This document shows, one piece after another, positions 35,556 through 36,306 of a stretch of 36,306 bases of DNA. This stretch comes from Rodentolepis nana (lineage: Eukaryota > Platyhelminthes > Cestoda > Cyclophyllidea > Hymenolepididae): NCBI GenBank assembly GCA_900617975.1, contig UZAE01012595.1:1-36306 (forward strand), given 5' to 3'. A program made the translations under genes and the position numbers. The notes beneath the pieces are model-generated. The model saw nothing but the letters and a program-made list of their open reading frames with translations. It made no database searches and was not told where the DNA came from. The first letter of the stretch is position 1, and every line of letters begins with the position of its first letter.

Positions 35556-36272
35556 ATTAAATAACACAAATGAAATTTCGAGTCCATCAAGTGCTGATGG
35601 CCAGTCGATAACAGTTATCGGGACGGTCATTAGATGTACACTTCCCCGCCATTGAGTATGTTTCCCTAGAATCGAAAAAATGTCAAATAAGTTTTTATAT
35701 TTACCTTGCCCACTTCAATAAAAGCTATTAACTAAGAAGCGACTTGGGCAATAAGCACACAGATTTTATCATTAACTTGAAAATTTTAGGGAGGACGGTA
35801 ACCATGCCCACAAGAAATTTGTAGCTCAATAAGTTGTCAAGTGATCCTTACCAGGCATGGATTGCTATCAGGAGTGTAAATTGTAGAGAGTTTGCAGTTC
35901 TGGAGTCATGACTCTTAGAATATTATTTTGCTGGGAGTGTTGAAAGGTTCGGTTTGATGATTATCTTACAAGATAAGATGAGCAGTGAATTGCTTTAATG
36001 GGCACCCAATGTTATCTTTTCAAGTTTTTAAATATTAAAACACACTTAAAAAATAGTCCCATTGCAATAAACTTGTCAAAATTGAAAGAGAGAATGCCAT
36101 AAGCACTTTAAGACTAGAATAGAGAGATTATTTTTATGAGCAAAATATAATAAAACGTTTTCTTTTACATAAAAACCATAAAAATATGACGTAGTTAATT
36201 TAAATCCCGAATAGATGACGAAGGAAAAATGCACTTTCAAGCATCAGGAGAGAATGAGTAAACACCAATATA

Positions 36273-36275
<3 letters not shown>
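35556..36275. other. non-coding DNA right of SINE copy 4
   Basis: AT-rich, no open frame of note. A compact inverted repeat CGATAACAGTTATCG (35606-35620) is the only visible structure. Confidence 0.5.

Positions 36276-36306
<31 letters not shown>
36276..36306. repeat. (AT)n tract at the window edge
   Basis: Pure AT dinucleotides running off the end of the window. Confidence 0.95.

Noticed and set aside
1..36306. CRISPR arrays, operons, ribosome binding sites, rRNA genes, hammerhead cores
   Set aside because: Eukaryotic sequence; no regular spacer arrays or rRNA seen, and the few CTGATGA sites lack a nearby GAAA partner in a foldable arrangement.

Overview
This is eukaryotic, metazoan DNA: AT-rich, intron-dominated, with spliced exons, retroposed repeats with target-site duplications, many dinucleotide microsatellites and long G or C homopolymers. 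The Sec7-domain gene it carries (EFA6/PSD family) is a metazoan-type ARF6 exchange factor. I suspect a flatworm, possibly a tapeworm, from the general look of the sequence, but nothing here proves it.

Layout. Positions 1-28121 hold the 5' two-thirds of an EFA6/PSD gene on the minus strand. Its five exons (27452-28121, 24194-24606, 13721-13914, 4269-4327, 2024-2160) join in a consistent phase to give 488 codons plus 2 nt. These encode a long Ser/Pro/Gln-rich N-terminus followed by most of a Sec7 domain; the rest, including the expected PH and coiled-coil parts, lies left of position 1. Introns are 2.8, 10.3, 9.4 and 2.1 kb, and the 9.4-kb intron uses a GC donor. From 28122 to about 30843 is very AT-rich DNA with no firm gene. 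A second gene on the plus strand ends at 31698, with two coding exons split by a 72-bp intron; I do not recognise its product. The remainder to 36306 is repeat-bearing non-coding DNA ending in an (AT)n tract.

Mobile DNA. Four copies of one SINE-like family (about 294-324 bp; one rearranged copy of 604 bp) sit at 3154-3477, 14098-14391, 21573-21888 and 34938-35541. Each is bounded by a 14-bp target duplication (14/14, 10/14, 11/14 and 14/14 identical). They share a structured 5' head, a pyrimidine-rich middle, and a 3' hairpin with a short A/T-rich tail. The head of the fourth copy can be folded base for base as a hepatitis-delta-like (HDV-like) self-cleaving ribozyme of 71 nt, and the insertion boundary of the other copies falls exactly on the predicted cleavage position. 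Two copies share a deletion of one ribozyme strand. This is the most interesting signal in the window.

The two genes diverge (minus gene starting near 28.1 kb, plus gene ending at 31.7 kb), so they may share a promoter region, but no promoter could be identified. An assembly gap of 91 N (20804-20894) lies between a G17 and a C18 tract.
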